Shown: positions 8,159 to 16,406 of the stretch, one piece after another | Layout of the letters: the number at the start of each line of letters is the position of its first letter | How positions within the stretch are numbered: position 1 is the first letter of the stretch | Assembly: GCA_017994935.1 (NCBI GenBank) | Contig: JAGOJU010000003.1 | Span: 1 to 64,000, forward strand | Origin: Opitutaceae bacterium | GTDB taxonomy: Bacteria > Verrucomicrobiota > Verrucomicrobiia > Opitutales > Opitutaceae | Reading direction: 5' to 3' | Length of the DNA stretch: 64,000 nucleotides | The notes under the pieces: model-generated | Database searches by the model: none | What the model was told of the DNA's origin: nothing | Seen by the model: only the letters and a program-made list of their open reading frames with translations | Made by a program: the position numbers and the translations under genes

Positions 8159-11100
8159 ATGAAATCGTTCTCTGTTCTCCTACTGTTCGGCTGCCTTTTC
8201 GCAACGTCCTCCGTGGCCGCACCGCCGCCCGTCCGGCCATCTGAAGCCACGCCTCGCACGGAGCGACACTATCTCTCCGGGCACGGGCCTGATGACGCTG
8301 TGCCTTGGGATTTTCAGGTGACGGGAGGCCGGCGCGCGGGGGAAAAGGCGACGATCCCTGTTCCCTCCCATTGGGAGCAGCACGGCTTCGGCACATACAA
8401 CTACGGCCAGGATGACAACAGGGCGTCCGAGCACGGTCTCTATCGCACACGGTTCCACATTCCATCTGAATGGAAGGGGCGCCGCATCAATCTGGTGTTC
8501 GACGGTTCGATGACCGACACCGATGTCACGCTCAACGGGAGGAAAGCGGGGCCCGTGCATCAGGGCGGATTCACGCGCTTCCGCTACGACGTCACCTCGC
8601 TCGTCAAACTCGGGAGCGGTGAGTCCAATGAAAATGTGCTCGAGATCGACGTTGCAAAGGCAAGCGCCGATCTCTTGACCGACCGTGCCGAACGCGGCGG
8701 TGACTACTGGGTCTTCGGCGGCATCTACCGACCGGTGTTTCTCGAGGCCCTGCCTCCCAAGGCCATCGATCAGCTCGCTGTCGACGCACGCGCCGATGGT
8801 TCCCTGCTCGTCGATATGACGCTGGGGTTTCCACCCGGCGGCCGCACCGACGGACCCGCCGCCCCGGCGTTGCATGTGCAGGCCCAGGTGATCGATGCCG
8901 GAGGTGAATCCGTGGGTGCCCCGTTCACTCAATCGATCCCGCGCGGAGGATCCGGACGCATCCGCATCGAGGGGAAGGTGCCGGGCGTCAGGACATGGAC
9001 CGCTGAAACGCCGAACCTCTACACGCTTCGCGTCACGCTTTTCGAAAACGACAAGGGACTCCATCAAACCGAAACACGCATCGGTTTTCGCACCTTCGAG
9101 GTTCGCGACGGCATCGGCCTCTTCCTCAACGGCCGGCGCATCCTGCTCAAGGGTGTCAACCGCCACAGTTTTCGACCGGAGACGGGGCGCGCCCTCACGC
9201 GCAAGAACTGCTACGAGGACGTTCGCCTGATCCGCCGGATGAACATGAACGCCGTGCGCATGTCGCACTATCCTCCCGACGAAGCGTTCCTTGAGGCCTG
9301 CGACGAGCTCGGACTCTACGTCCTCGACGAACTGAGCGGATGGCAGCACGCTCACGGAACACCGATCGGCCGGCTGCTTGTTCGCGAAGTGGTCGAACGC
9401 GACGTGAACCATCCTTCGATCCTATTCTGGGACAACGGCAACGAGGGGGGATGGAACCCCGCGCTCGATGGCGACTTCTCACTCTACGATCCCCAGCGAC
9501 GTCGCGTCCTGCATCCCTGGAATCTGTTCAGCGGCATCGACACGCGACACTACGCGAATTTTCCGCACCTGATGCACCTCCTCGGCGGACCCAATCTCGT
9601 CATGCCGACTGAAATCCTGCACGCCCTCTACGACGGAGGCGCTGGCGCCGGACTGGAGGACTACTGGAACGCCATCTCCACGTCGAAGGTGGGCGCCGGG
9701 CTGTTCATCTGGGATTATGCGGACGAGGCGATCCAACGAACCGACCTCGGGAACAAACTCGACACTCACAGCACCTACGGGGCGGACGGAATCGTCGGCC
9801 CGCATTTTGAGAAGGAGGGAAGCTACTATGCTGTGCGCGACATCTGGTCCCCCGTGCAATTCGTCCCTCCGTCGCTCAATGCCGCCTTCGATGGAAGGAT
9901 CACCGTGCACAACCGGTACGACTTCGCTTCGCTGAGCCGGTGCAGATTCACATGGAATCTCCTGGGGTTCAAAGGAGGAAATCTTGAAGCCCTCTCGCAC
10001 GGAAACGCCGTGCCTCCCGATGTTGCGCCCCATGCTGCCGGAATCCTGGAACTGGCACTGCCGTCCAACTGGATGGAAGCTGTTGCCCTCGCCGTGACAG
10101 CGACTGGTCCCGACGGCGTCGAGTTGTGGACCGCCGTATGGCCGACGCCAAAAGCCACGGACAGCGATTCCCGCGTCCTCCATCCAGCGGACAAGGCACC
10201 GCTGGCCTCCGGGAAACCTGAGATCTTCCAGCAGGACAGCCGCATTGTCCTGGTGGCGGGCAACACCAAGGGCACCTTTGATTCGGCCTCAGGGAAACTT
10301 CTGAAATATGAGAAAGCCGGCGACCTCGCACCTATTGGCAACGGGCCCAGTCTGGTTTTCGCCAGGCCCGCAGCGGAAGGACCCGGGACATGGCAGGAAT
10401 GGAAGAAAAACTCTGACAACGAACCCACGATCGTCCTCTCCAAGCCGTCCCTCGCCAATATCATCGAGATAGAATGGCAGGACCTCAAGGGATCGGGCGC
10501 CTATGCGGGATTCACCCTCGAGGTGACTCCCGATCTTGAGCACTGGCACACCTTGTTCGATTCATCACGGCGCCCCAACGATGGAAAGGCCTACGCATTT
10601 CCCCCGCAAATCGTCGCCGCCACACGCGTGCGTAAACTCTGGCGTTACGACGGAGCGCCCCCGGTGCTGAAGACATTTCGGATCGGCTACGAGGCCAGCC
10701 GTTTTCCTGATCCCGTTTCCGCCCCCGCCATCGTGACCCACGGACTCGGCCGCGATACCGACACAGGACAAGCCTTCGCCTGGGTGGAAGCGAAGGGAGG
10801 GTCATCGGGACTGCTCTCCACGCGATGGACATTGCATGCAGATGGATCTTTGCGGTTGGACTACGCGTATGAGCTGGATGGCAGTTTCCTCTATCATGGT
10901 GTCACCTTCGACTCCCCCGAGGAAGGCATGCGCACTCTTCGCTGGTGGGGACAGGGGCCGACAAGAGTCTGGCAAAACCGGCTTCGTGGCACATGGCTGG
11001 GTCTGCACGAGACGGTCCGATCGGAGCAGCGCCCCGGCGAAACCTGGAACTATCCCGAGTTTCGGGGTTGTTTTGCAGGCATTCGCGAAGCTGAACTCAC

Positions 11101-11362
11101 AACAACAGCGGGTGTCCTCTTGATCATCCCGTCCGACTCTGACAACTATCTCCGAGTCGGCACACCGCGTATTGATCATCCGAATACAACCGTGGAATTT
11201 CCCCCTGGCGACCTGTCCCTCCTGCGCGCAATTCCGGCGATCGGATCAAAGATGCATCCACCCATCCGGTCGGGCCCTCAAAGCCAGCCTGCAAAGGCCA
11301 AAGGCCGGTACGAAGGCTCCATCGAGTTTGGATTTCGTCCTGCGGGTGCCAATCGCCCATAG
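8159..11362 (+). CDS. Glycoside hydrolase family 2 protein (beta-galactosidase/glucuronidase-like)
   Basis: A secreted 1067-residue enzyme (signal peptide 1-21). The start at 8159 is chosen because the open frame further upstream overlaps the sulfatase gene and the signal peptide begins here. Domain order: GH2 sugar-binding jelly roll (about 45-200, with GDYWVFGGIYRPV), immunoglobulin-like domain (about 205-310), TIM barrel (about 315-560), then beta-rich domains including a possible F5/8-type segment (about 750-860) and a C-terminal galactose-mutarotase-like domain. The acid/base is probably Glu429 in DNGNEGGWN and the nucleophile probably Glu485 in MPTEILHAL. It should cleave beta-linked galactose, glucuronate or related residues from glycans desulfated by the neighbouring sulfatases. 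The precise substrate is unknown. Confidence 0.88.
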   Translation: MKSFSVLLLFGCLFATSSVAAPPPVRPSEATPRTERHYLSGHGPDDAVPWDFQVTGGRRAGEKATIPVPSHWEQHGFGTYNYGQDDNRASEHGLYRTRFHIPSEWKGRRINLVFDGSMTDTDVTLNGRKAGPVHQGGFTRFRYDVTSLVKLGSGESNENVLEIDVAKASADLLTDRAERGGDYWVFGGIYRPVFLEALPPKAIDQLAVDARADGSLLVDMTLGFPPGGRTDGPAAPALHVQAQVIDAGGESVGAPFTQSIPRGGSGRIRIEGKVPGVRTWTAETPNLYTLRVTLFENDKGLHQTETRIGFRTFEVRDGIGLFLNGRRILLKGVNRHSFRPETGRALTRKNCYEDVRLIRRMNMNAVRMSHYPPDEAFLEACDELGLYVLDELSGWQHAHGTPIGRLLVREVVERDVNHPSILFWDNGNEGGWNPALDGDFSLYDPQRRRVLHPWNLFSGIDTRHYANFPHLMHLLGGPNLVMPTEILHALYDGGAGAGLEDYWNAISTSKVGAGLFIWDYADEAIQRTDLGNKLDTHSTYGADGIVGPHFEKEGSYYAVRDIWSPVQFVPPSLNAAFDGRITVHNRYDFASLSRCRFTWNLLGFKGGNLEALSHGNAVPPDVAPHAAGILELALPSNWMEAVALAVTATGPDGVELWTAVWPTPKATDSDSRVLHPADKAPLASGKPEIFQQDSRIVLVAGNTKGTFDSASGKLLKYEKAGDLAPIGNGPSLVFARPAAEGPGTWQEWKKNSDNEPTIVLSKPSLANIIEIEWQDLKGSGAYAGFTLEVTPDLEHWHTLFDSSRRPNDGKAYAFPPQIVAATRVRKLWRYDGAPPVLKTFRIGYEASRFPDPVSAPAIVTHGLGRDTDTGQAFAWVEAKGGSSGLLSTRWTLHADGSLRLDYAYELDGSFLYHGVTFDSPEEGMRTLRWWGQGPTRVWQNRLRGTWLGLHETVRSEQRPGETWNYPEFRGCFAGIREAELTTTAGVLLIIPSDSDNYLRVGTPRIDHPNTTVEFPPGDLSLLRAIPAIGSKMHPPIRSGPQSQPAKAKGRYEGSIEFGFRPAGANRP

Positions 11363-11375
11363 GGCGGACGCCGCC

Positions 11376-11490
11376 ATTCTCAATCGAGTTCACCCGCAGA
11401 TTCAGACGATGGACGCAGATTTCGACATCTATCCACGAAAAATCAATCTGCGTAGATGCCCGGAAGCTGCGGAAAACCCGCATTGAGAAT
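11376..11490. repeat. 115-bp palindromic element bounded by ATTCTCAAT inverted repeats
   Basis: The non-coding gap after the GH2 gene (11363-11614) holds a sequence bounded by perfect 9-bp inverted repeats, ATTCTCAAT at 11376-11384 and ATTGAGAAT at 11482-11490. Inside it, CGCAGATT occurs twice and its complement AATCTGCG once. The internal block GATGGACGCAGATTTCG (11408-11424) recurs almost exactly at 22465-22482. It looks like a small non-autonomous mobile or palindromic repeat. No coding content was seen in the remaining 11491-11614. Confidence 0.6.
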
Positions 11491-11614
11491 ACCTGCGCCC
11501 GCTGGACAGACGGTTGCCATCTCCTTCGACCAGTCGTCATGTTGCGCCCCTCCACAGCCACCACGGCATCCGTAGCGGCGGCATTGACGCGGGCGAAGCC
11601 CGGCATCAGGTGGA

Positions 11615-12470
11615 TCAAGACTGCTGACTTTGCAGTCCGAGCTTTTCGCGCAGTCGTGCGACGGCTTCCTCGTGCTTCTTCGGGTCCATTTTCCGTAGAT
11701 TGTAGAGCTTCCAGTGCGGACCCGGCAACCGCTCCGCACAAGGCAGGCCCAGCAAATTCCACTGTGGATCGCCCTGTTTCAGAGACAGCATGAATTCACG
11801 TTCAGCCCGGGTCAGCTCTGCATTGATCCGTTCGATGAGTTGAGCGCGCGCCGCTTCCAACACCGTCAACGTCACCGGCTCAGTGGTCATGCCGCTGAAC
11901 TGGGCAGCATACACCTGCCGCAGATCCTTCAGCCTCAGCGCAAGCAATTCGCCCATCGGCCGGTCGTGGCTGGCCAGCGACACCACAAACCCCCGCCGAA
12001 TATCATCGGTCAGCCCCTCGGTCTCAAACAACCTGTGTACGTCGAACAAATCGCGCGGATGCTGGCGATCGAGCGCCGCGCACAATTTGCCGCCATACAA
12101 ATCCGGCAGCGACACCACCCTCATCGTCACCGACCGGCCGAACAACGCAACCGCCTTCGGCACGAGCGTCCAGTCTTCCGTCGGAAATAGTGCGCCCCGG
12201 ATCACGGTGTTCGGTTCGATCTTCACCTCCCACCGGCCGCTGTTCCCGCACCTGCACACCCGGCAGTGCCCGCCGCACCGCCGCCGCAATCCGCTCCAAC
12301 GCCGCGTTGATACTCCGCAAGGTTGCGGCGCGATCCTCGATCGGCAGGTAAACGAGGTCGATGTCGACGGACAGGCGCGGAAAATCCCGCACAAAGAAAT
12401 TGATTGCCGTGCCGCCCTTCAGCGCGAAACACGCCTCCGCGTGAACAAACGGCAACGCCTGCACGAGCAA
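11615..12470 (-). pseudogene. Frameshifted AbiEii/AbiGii-type nucleotidyltransferase toxin
   Basis: The 5' part (from about 12470, TTG or further upstream) encodes PFVHAEACFALKGGTAINFF and DFPRLSVDIDLVYL, the characteristic GGTA and DIDL nucleotidyltransferase motifs of the AbiEii toxin family. Near 12240-12255 the reading frame changes: the match continues in another frame as EVKIEPNTVIRG, then DLYGGKLCAALDRQHPRDLFDV, and ends at 11615. Joined, the two parts make about 285 residues, close to a full toxin. The AbiEi antitoxin that should precede it is absent, and the IS110 transposase gene ends at 12543, where it would be expected. The toxin is therefore probably inactive and was orphaned by the insertion. 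Confidence 0.82.
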
Positions 12471-12540
12471 ATCCGCCTGCGGAAAGAAGATGCTGTCTTC
12501 AAGGTGCGTCGTCCGGCACTTTTGCCTCGGCCGGCACCGT

Positions 12541-13600
12541 GATCAGGTATTTGGCATCTTGGCGATGCGGCGGGCGATGATGGCGATCGCCTCGTTGGCC
12601 CCCTTGCCGCGGGCGCGGTGCCGTCAGTAGAAGGTACCGAAGCAATCGGAGCAGCCGACCGCCACCCAGGCGGCCTCAATGAACGCCCACTTCAGCCAGC
12701 GGTTGCAAAAGGGCAGCATGCGGCCGTGCGAGGTCTTGCCCCCGGAGGCATGGGTCGCGGGGACCAATCCGCCGTAGGCGCAGAACCTGTCTGCGGTTTT
12801 GAAACGGGACGCGCCGTCGATCTCCAGGGCGATGACCGGGCCGAGTACTTTGCCGACTCCGGGCAGCGTGCGCAGTCGCACCGCGTCAGCGTTGTCTGCG
12901 TTGTCGGCCTCGATGCGTTGTTCCAACGCGCGGATGTGCCGGTCCAGCAACTCGTGCAGCTCCAGATCCTCGTCGGGCAGCTGGCGATCAGTGAGCGGTA
13001 GCTCGACGCGCTTCATCCATGCCTTGCTTTGGTTGCAAAACTGGTCCTTGACCGCTGGGCGCTGCAGACGCGGATGCCGCTCAAGGACGGTGTGGATGCG
13101 GTTGCGCGCCATGGTGCGCAACCGGGTCAGCCAGAGGCGCTGGCGCACGGTGTTCTTCTTTTGCCACACTTGCTTGTTCGGCACATGGACAACGGCCACG
13201 AAGTTGCCGCGCAGGAGCGTCGCCAGCGCCATGGCGTCCACGCGATCGTTCTTGATCTGCGCGTCGGCGATGATGCGATTCTTCGCGGGGTTGGACAGGA
13301 CGATCTTGGCCACTCCCTGAGTGTCCTCCAGCAGATCATAGAGCGTGGCCCAATTCCAACACGCTTCGATCACGGTCTCGCTCGGCCCGTCCAAGGCCGC
13401 GAAGTAGGCGGCGAACGCTTCCGGCGAGTTGCGGTCGATACGCGATTGCTTCAAAAGGTGGCCTTGCGCATCAAACGTGCAGGCCACCGAACAACGCTTG
13501 CGACAATCGATTCCGGTGTAGTTCATGACGCTGCCAAGGTTACCACGCCACAACCGTTGCGTCGGCTTGTTCCCTTAGCTGCCACTCATGTTACCTGACC
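12541..13600 (-). mobile_element. IS110-family insertion element, ends not resolved
   Basis: This stretch is defined by the IS110-type transposase it contains. No terminal inverted repeats are expected for the family and none were found. On its 5' side (13527 to about 13640) only roughly 100 bp separate the transposase start from the sulfatase remnant. On the 3' side the AbiEii coding remnant begins at once, so the non-coding ends are short. IS110 elements normally carry a guide (bridge) RNA in a non-coding end; whether one survives here cannot be judged by eye. The element sits between two broken genes, AbiEii and a sulfatase. Confidence 0.7.
12543..13526 (-). pseudogene. IS110-family transposase with in-frame TGA near the C-terminus
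   Basis: Starting at MNYTGIDCRKR (13526), the protein shows the IS110 DEDD nuclease elements: Asp in TGID, Glu in VIEACWNW and two Asp in IKNDRVDAMA. The C-terminal domain follows (LPGVGKVLGPVIALEIDGA, FCAYGGLVP, NRWLKWAFIEAAW). A TGA at 12624-12626 ends it after 300 residues at FGTFY. The same frame continues for 26 codons (RHRARGKGANEAIAII...) to a second stop at 12543, and this continuation is what intact relatives have. A CGA-to-TGA change in the otherwise conserved FYRRHRARGKG region is the simplest explanation. An upstream ATG at 13553 exists but adds nine atypical residues. Confidence 0.85.
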
Positions 13601-13646
13601 CTTTTCTGCTGCCCTTCGGGGATCCCATCGAGCCAGACGGAGTCCG

Positions 13647-13943
13647 TTGATGTGGGAGTGGCGTTTTGAAGTCCTCGGTGCCCCTTCCAATCGAAGCCCG
13701 CAAATCGCAATTCGCGATGGTCGGTGGAAGTTGTTGCTCAATCCCGATCGCTCCCGCGTCGAACTCTACGACCTGATCCGAGATCCCATGGAAGCAGACA
13801 ATCTCGCGCATGAGAATTCCGACGTTGTCGCCCGACTGTCGGCGACCGTGCTCGCGTAGCAAAAGCGGTTGCCCTCCGGACCAGTCGACGCGAACGCTGC
13901 TAAAAACGACTACCCGTGGCCGCGTTACAGAAAAACGGAGTAG
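13647..13943 (+). pseudogene. 3' remnant of a sulfatase gene with in-frame TAG
   Basis: The frame from 13647 reads WEWRFEVLGAP, then PQIAIRDGRWKLLLNPD and RVELYDLIRDPMEADNLA, the typical C-terminal end of type I sulfatases. It stops at a TAG (13857-13859) after VLA, but continues in frame as QKRLPSGPVDANAAKNDY and PWPRYRKTE to a second stop at 13943. Relatives have Trp where the TAG lies (LAWQ...LP.GP...NDYPWP), so this is a TGG-to-TAG nonsense mutation. The catalytic N-terminal part is missing, lost on the side next to the IS110 element. It is a dead fragment of a fourth sulfatase of the locus. Confidence 0.82.
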
Positions 13944-14022
13944 CCGGTAAACGTTATCGGTCTCGGCAAACGTCTGTTATAAGGCGAAGCATACGTCGGC
14001 GTTTCGGTGTTCGGCAGTGGAG

Positions 14023-15576
14023 CTACTGCGGGATGCGCACGGCAAACGTCGTGCCACTGGGCGAGGTGCTTTCGATGACGATCTCGCCTCCATGCGCATC
14101 AACGATGGATTTGCAGATGGCCAGGCCAAGCCCTGCGCTTCCTTCTGACCGCGACCGTGCGCGATCCGCCCTGTAAAAGCGCTCAAAAACGCGTGTCGTG
14201 TCGGCGGTCGCAATGCCAACACCTGTGTCGGTCACTCGCAGGACGGCTTGATCACTTTCGATTGCGGTGGACACATGAATCTCTCCGTTTGGCTTGTTAT
14301 AGCGAATGGCATTCTGCAGGAGATTCAGCACGACTTGCTTTATGCGATCTGGGTCCGCCATCATCGGCGCGGGCTTGAAATTTTTTGACATTCGCAGAGG
14401 GCGTTCAACGACGACCGGTCGGACCAGATCACAAGCGCTTTCGGCGACCGCGGCCATATCGCAAGTTTTGAGCTTCATTCCTTCCTGTCCCGCGTCCAAA
14501 CGGGCAAGCTGCAGCAGCGACTCCGTCAGCTTTCGCATATCCTCGGTCGTATCGCGACATACCGTAAGGCTCGCTCGGTACTCGCTGGCGGATCGTTCGC
14601 GCGCGAGCACGCGTTCGGTCTCCATCGCCATCACTGCTATGGGTGTCCGGAGCTCATGCGACGCATCGGCCGTGAAATTCTTTTGATCTGCGAAAGCCGC
14701 TTCAAGGCGTGAGAACGTGGAGTTGAGAACTTGTCCGAGTCCACCCAGTTCACTGCGAGCGTCGGGGACGTTGATGCGCTCCGAGAGGTTGCCCGCAGCG
14801 ATTCGCCGCACAGTCGCCCCGATTTCGTGGAGTGGTCGCAGCGACCGGTCCACGATCAGCCAGGTTCCGCCCATGCCGACCAACAGGACAAACAACCCGG
14901 TGCCCGCCAGGATCCAACCGAATCGCCGGCTGGCGGCAACGACTGGTTCAACCGATGTTCCCGCCAACACACAATCTCCTCTTTCAGTGAAGTGGTACAT
15001 CTCACGGTAGTGGTCGCGTGTCCGCTCATAAGTCCTGCCGTTGGCCTGCGCATCCGGAACGGACAAGCCGACAGGCACATTGGGAGACCTTACAACGACG
15101 CGGTTTTGACTCGACCAGCCGGCATAGTAGAATGCCCTTCCTTCCTCACCCTCGAACAACAACGCGGTCCGCGAAGCGAGCACGAATTCGCCACGACGCG
15201 GTGCCCCGCTTTCCTGCGCGAGCCGCGAACCCGACGGAGGGGCTTTCCCTTCCGGGCGATTCTGCCCTCCTTCTGTTCTGGGCGGTCGTGGACGGTCTCT
15301 TTCCTGGTTTTTATTTCTCGGCTCGCGCGGCCCATCCGGCTGCGGAGGCCGTTCGGCCCCATCCCTCTCAGACTCGCGGCCGCCTGGCGGGACTGAACGT
15401 CTCCAATCCGACTGCAAAAGGGCGACCCGCTGCTTCAGCGCCTCATCCACCCAATGAAACAGGCTTTGTCGATTGAGATGAAAGGCGGTGACCGCGAAGC
15501 CCCCAAGTACCACGGCGCCCAAAAGTGCCAGCCAGACCATCAATCGGCCGCGGATCGAATGTGGCATCATGCTCAT
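14023..15576 (-). CDS. Two-component sensor histidine kinase
   Basis: A 517-residue membrane kinase. TM1 is about residues 12-31. A periplasmic sensor region (about 32-218) contains a Pro/Arg/Glu-rich low-complexity stretch (70-115). TM2 is about 219-242 (WILAGTGLFVLLVGMGG), followed by a HAMP domain (about 243-296). The dimerisation box is DASHELRTPIAV with phospho-accepting His307, and the ATPase domain has NLLQNAIRYN, DTGVGI and GLGLAICKSIVDAHGG. Its start overlaps the end of the response regulator gene by 4 bp, so the two are co-translated. The pair diverges from the DUF3500-HupE-TonB operon and probably controls it. The signal is unknown; the group resembles metal- and cation-sensing kinases. 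Confidence 0.93.
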   Translation of the reverse strand: MSMMPHSIRGRLMVWLALLGAVVLGGFAVTAFHLNRQSLFHWVDEALKQRVALLQSDWRRSVPPGGRESERDGAERPPQPDGPREPRNKNQERDRPRPPRTEGGQNRPEGKAPPSGSRLAQESGAPRRGEFVLASRTALLFEGEEGRAFYYAGWSSQNRVVVRSPNVPVGLSVPDAQANGRTYERTRDHYREMYHFTERGDCVLAGTSVEPVVAASRRFGWILAGTGLFVLLVGMGGTWLIVDRSLRPLHEIGATVRRIAAGNLSERINVPDARSELGGLGQVLNSTFSRLEAAFADQKNFTADASHELRTPIAVMAMETERVLARERSASEYRASLTVCRDTTEDMRKLTESLLQLARLDAGQEGMKLKTCDMAAVAESACDLVRPVVVERPLRMSKNFKPAPMMADPDRIKQVVLNLLQNAIRYNKPNGEIHVSTAIESDQAVLRVTDTGVGIATADTTRVFERFYRADRARSRSEGSAGLGLAICKSIVDAHGGEIVIESTSPSGTTFAVRIPQ

Positions 15577-16253
15577 GCTTCGATGCAGAAGCCTTGTCCT
15601 CTCCTGGTAACGATCAGATTTGGACCGAGTTTCTTTCTCAGGTTGGAGACATGCACGTCGACGAGATTCGAAGCTGCGTCGGCATGTTCATCGAAGATGT
15701 GCTCGAACAGTTCGATTCGCGAAATCACTTTGCCCCGATGCACCGCCAGGTATTCAAGGATCGCATACTCTCTTGGAGTTAGGCTGACGGGCTGGGAGTT
15801 CTGAGCAAGGGTCCGGCTCCGCAGATCTATCGTGATGTCCCCTATGACGAGGGTTGCTTCCGCTTGTCCGGCGGATCGGCGGATGACGGCACGCAACCTC
15901 GCGTACAGTTCGGACAAAGCGAATGGTTTTACCAGATAATCGTCCGCCCCGATATCCAAGCCCTTGACCCGATCGGAAGTCGCGTCACGTGCGGTGAGCA
16001 TGAGAACCGGAGTTCGCCTTTTCCTGCGCAGCCGTTGCAGGATACTCCAGCCGTCGAGTCCGGGCAGCATCACATCCAGGATCACGGCGTCATATTCGGT
16101 GCTCTCCGCCTTATAGAGTCCTTCGATCCCTTCTGCCGCCGTGTCCACCGCGTATCCTTGCTCCCTCAGCGCTTCCGCAAGGTTACGCAGCAATCGCGGA
16201 TCGTCTTCGACAACCAGAATTTTCACGAGGCTATGAATATCGGCGGCTGCCAA
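15573..16253 (-). CDS. OmpR/PhoB-family response regulator
   Basis: A 226-residue regulator: receiver domain (acidic pair EDD at 16-18, phospho-acceptor Asp60 in DAVILDVMLPGLDGW, Lys in YLVKPFALSEL) followed by a winged-helix DNA-binding domain (SLTPREYAILEYLAVHRGKV, VDVHVSNLRKKLG). The GTG at 16226 (start of VKILVVEDD) is an alternative start that would match the usual length better. It is the first gene of the two-component operon, overlapping the kinase by 4 bp. Tandem TCTTAA repeats with 11-bp period in the divergent intergenic region fit the way such regulators bind as head-to-tail dimers. Confidence 0.93.
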   Translation of the reverse strand: MAAADIHSLVKILVVEDDPRLLRNLAEALREQGYAVDTAAEGIEGLYKAESTEYDAVILDVMLPGLDGWSILQRLRRKRRTPVLMLTARDATSDRVKGLDIGADDYLVKPFALSELYARLRAVIRRSAGQAEATLVIGDITIDLRSRTLAQNSQPVSLTPREYAILEYLAVHRGKVISRIELFEHIFDEHADAASNLVDVHVSNLRKKLGPNLIVTRRGQGFCIEA

Positions 16254-16364
16254 GCCACTGCGCGTGCCTGGGCGTCGATCGAATCAGGACCCAACAAACG
16301 GCTGAAGCGAGCTCAAAAAAACCGCTCCTGGGTAGGCCGCCTTCCGCATCACGCTTACGCCGTC

Positions 16365-16399
16365 TCTTAATGAAGTCTTAAAACTTTTTTCGCTACACT
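16365..16399 (+). promoter_or_regulatory. Candidate OmpR-type operator and promoter
   Basis: Two TCTTAA hexamers (16365-16370 and 16376-16381) are spaced exactly one helical turn apart (11 bp). A -10-like TACACT follows at 16394-16399, 12 bp beyond the second repeat. No good -35 is present, which is typical of promoters activated by PhoB/OmpR-type regulators. The ATG of the DUF3500 gene at 16407 is only 7 bp past the -10, so the transcript would be almost leaderless if this is the true -10. The site lies between the regulator operon and the uptake operon. The remainder of 16254-16364 shows no clear signal. Confidence 0.5.
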
Positions 16400-16406
16400 G
16401 GGGTCC

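Noticed and set aside
8180..9412. 410-codon minus-strand frame inside the GH2 gene
   Set aside because: It lies opposite GH2 catalytic-domain sequence and shows no recognisable domain; GC-rich codon bias keeps it open.
12624..12626. TGA in the IS110 transposase as a selenocysteine or recoding site
   Set aside because: No SECIS-like hairpin or frameshift signal was seen, the codon replaces an Arg of the family, and neighbouring genes carry other inactivating changes; a nonsense mutation is simpler.
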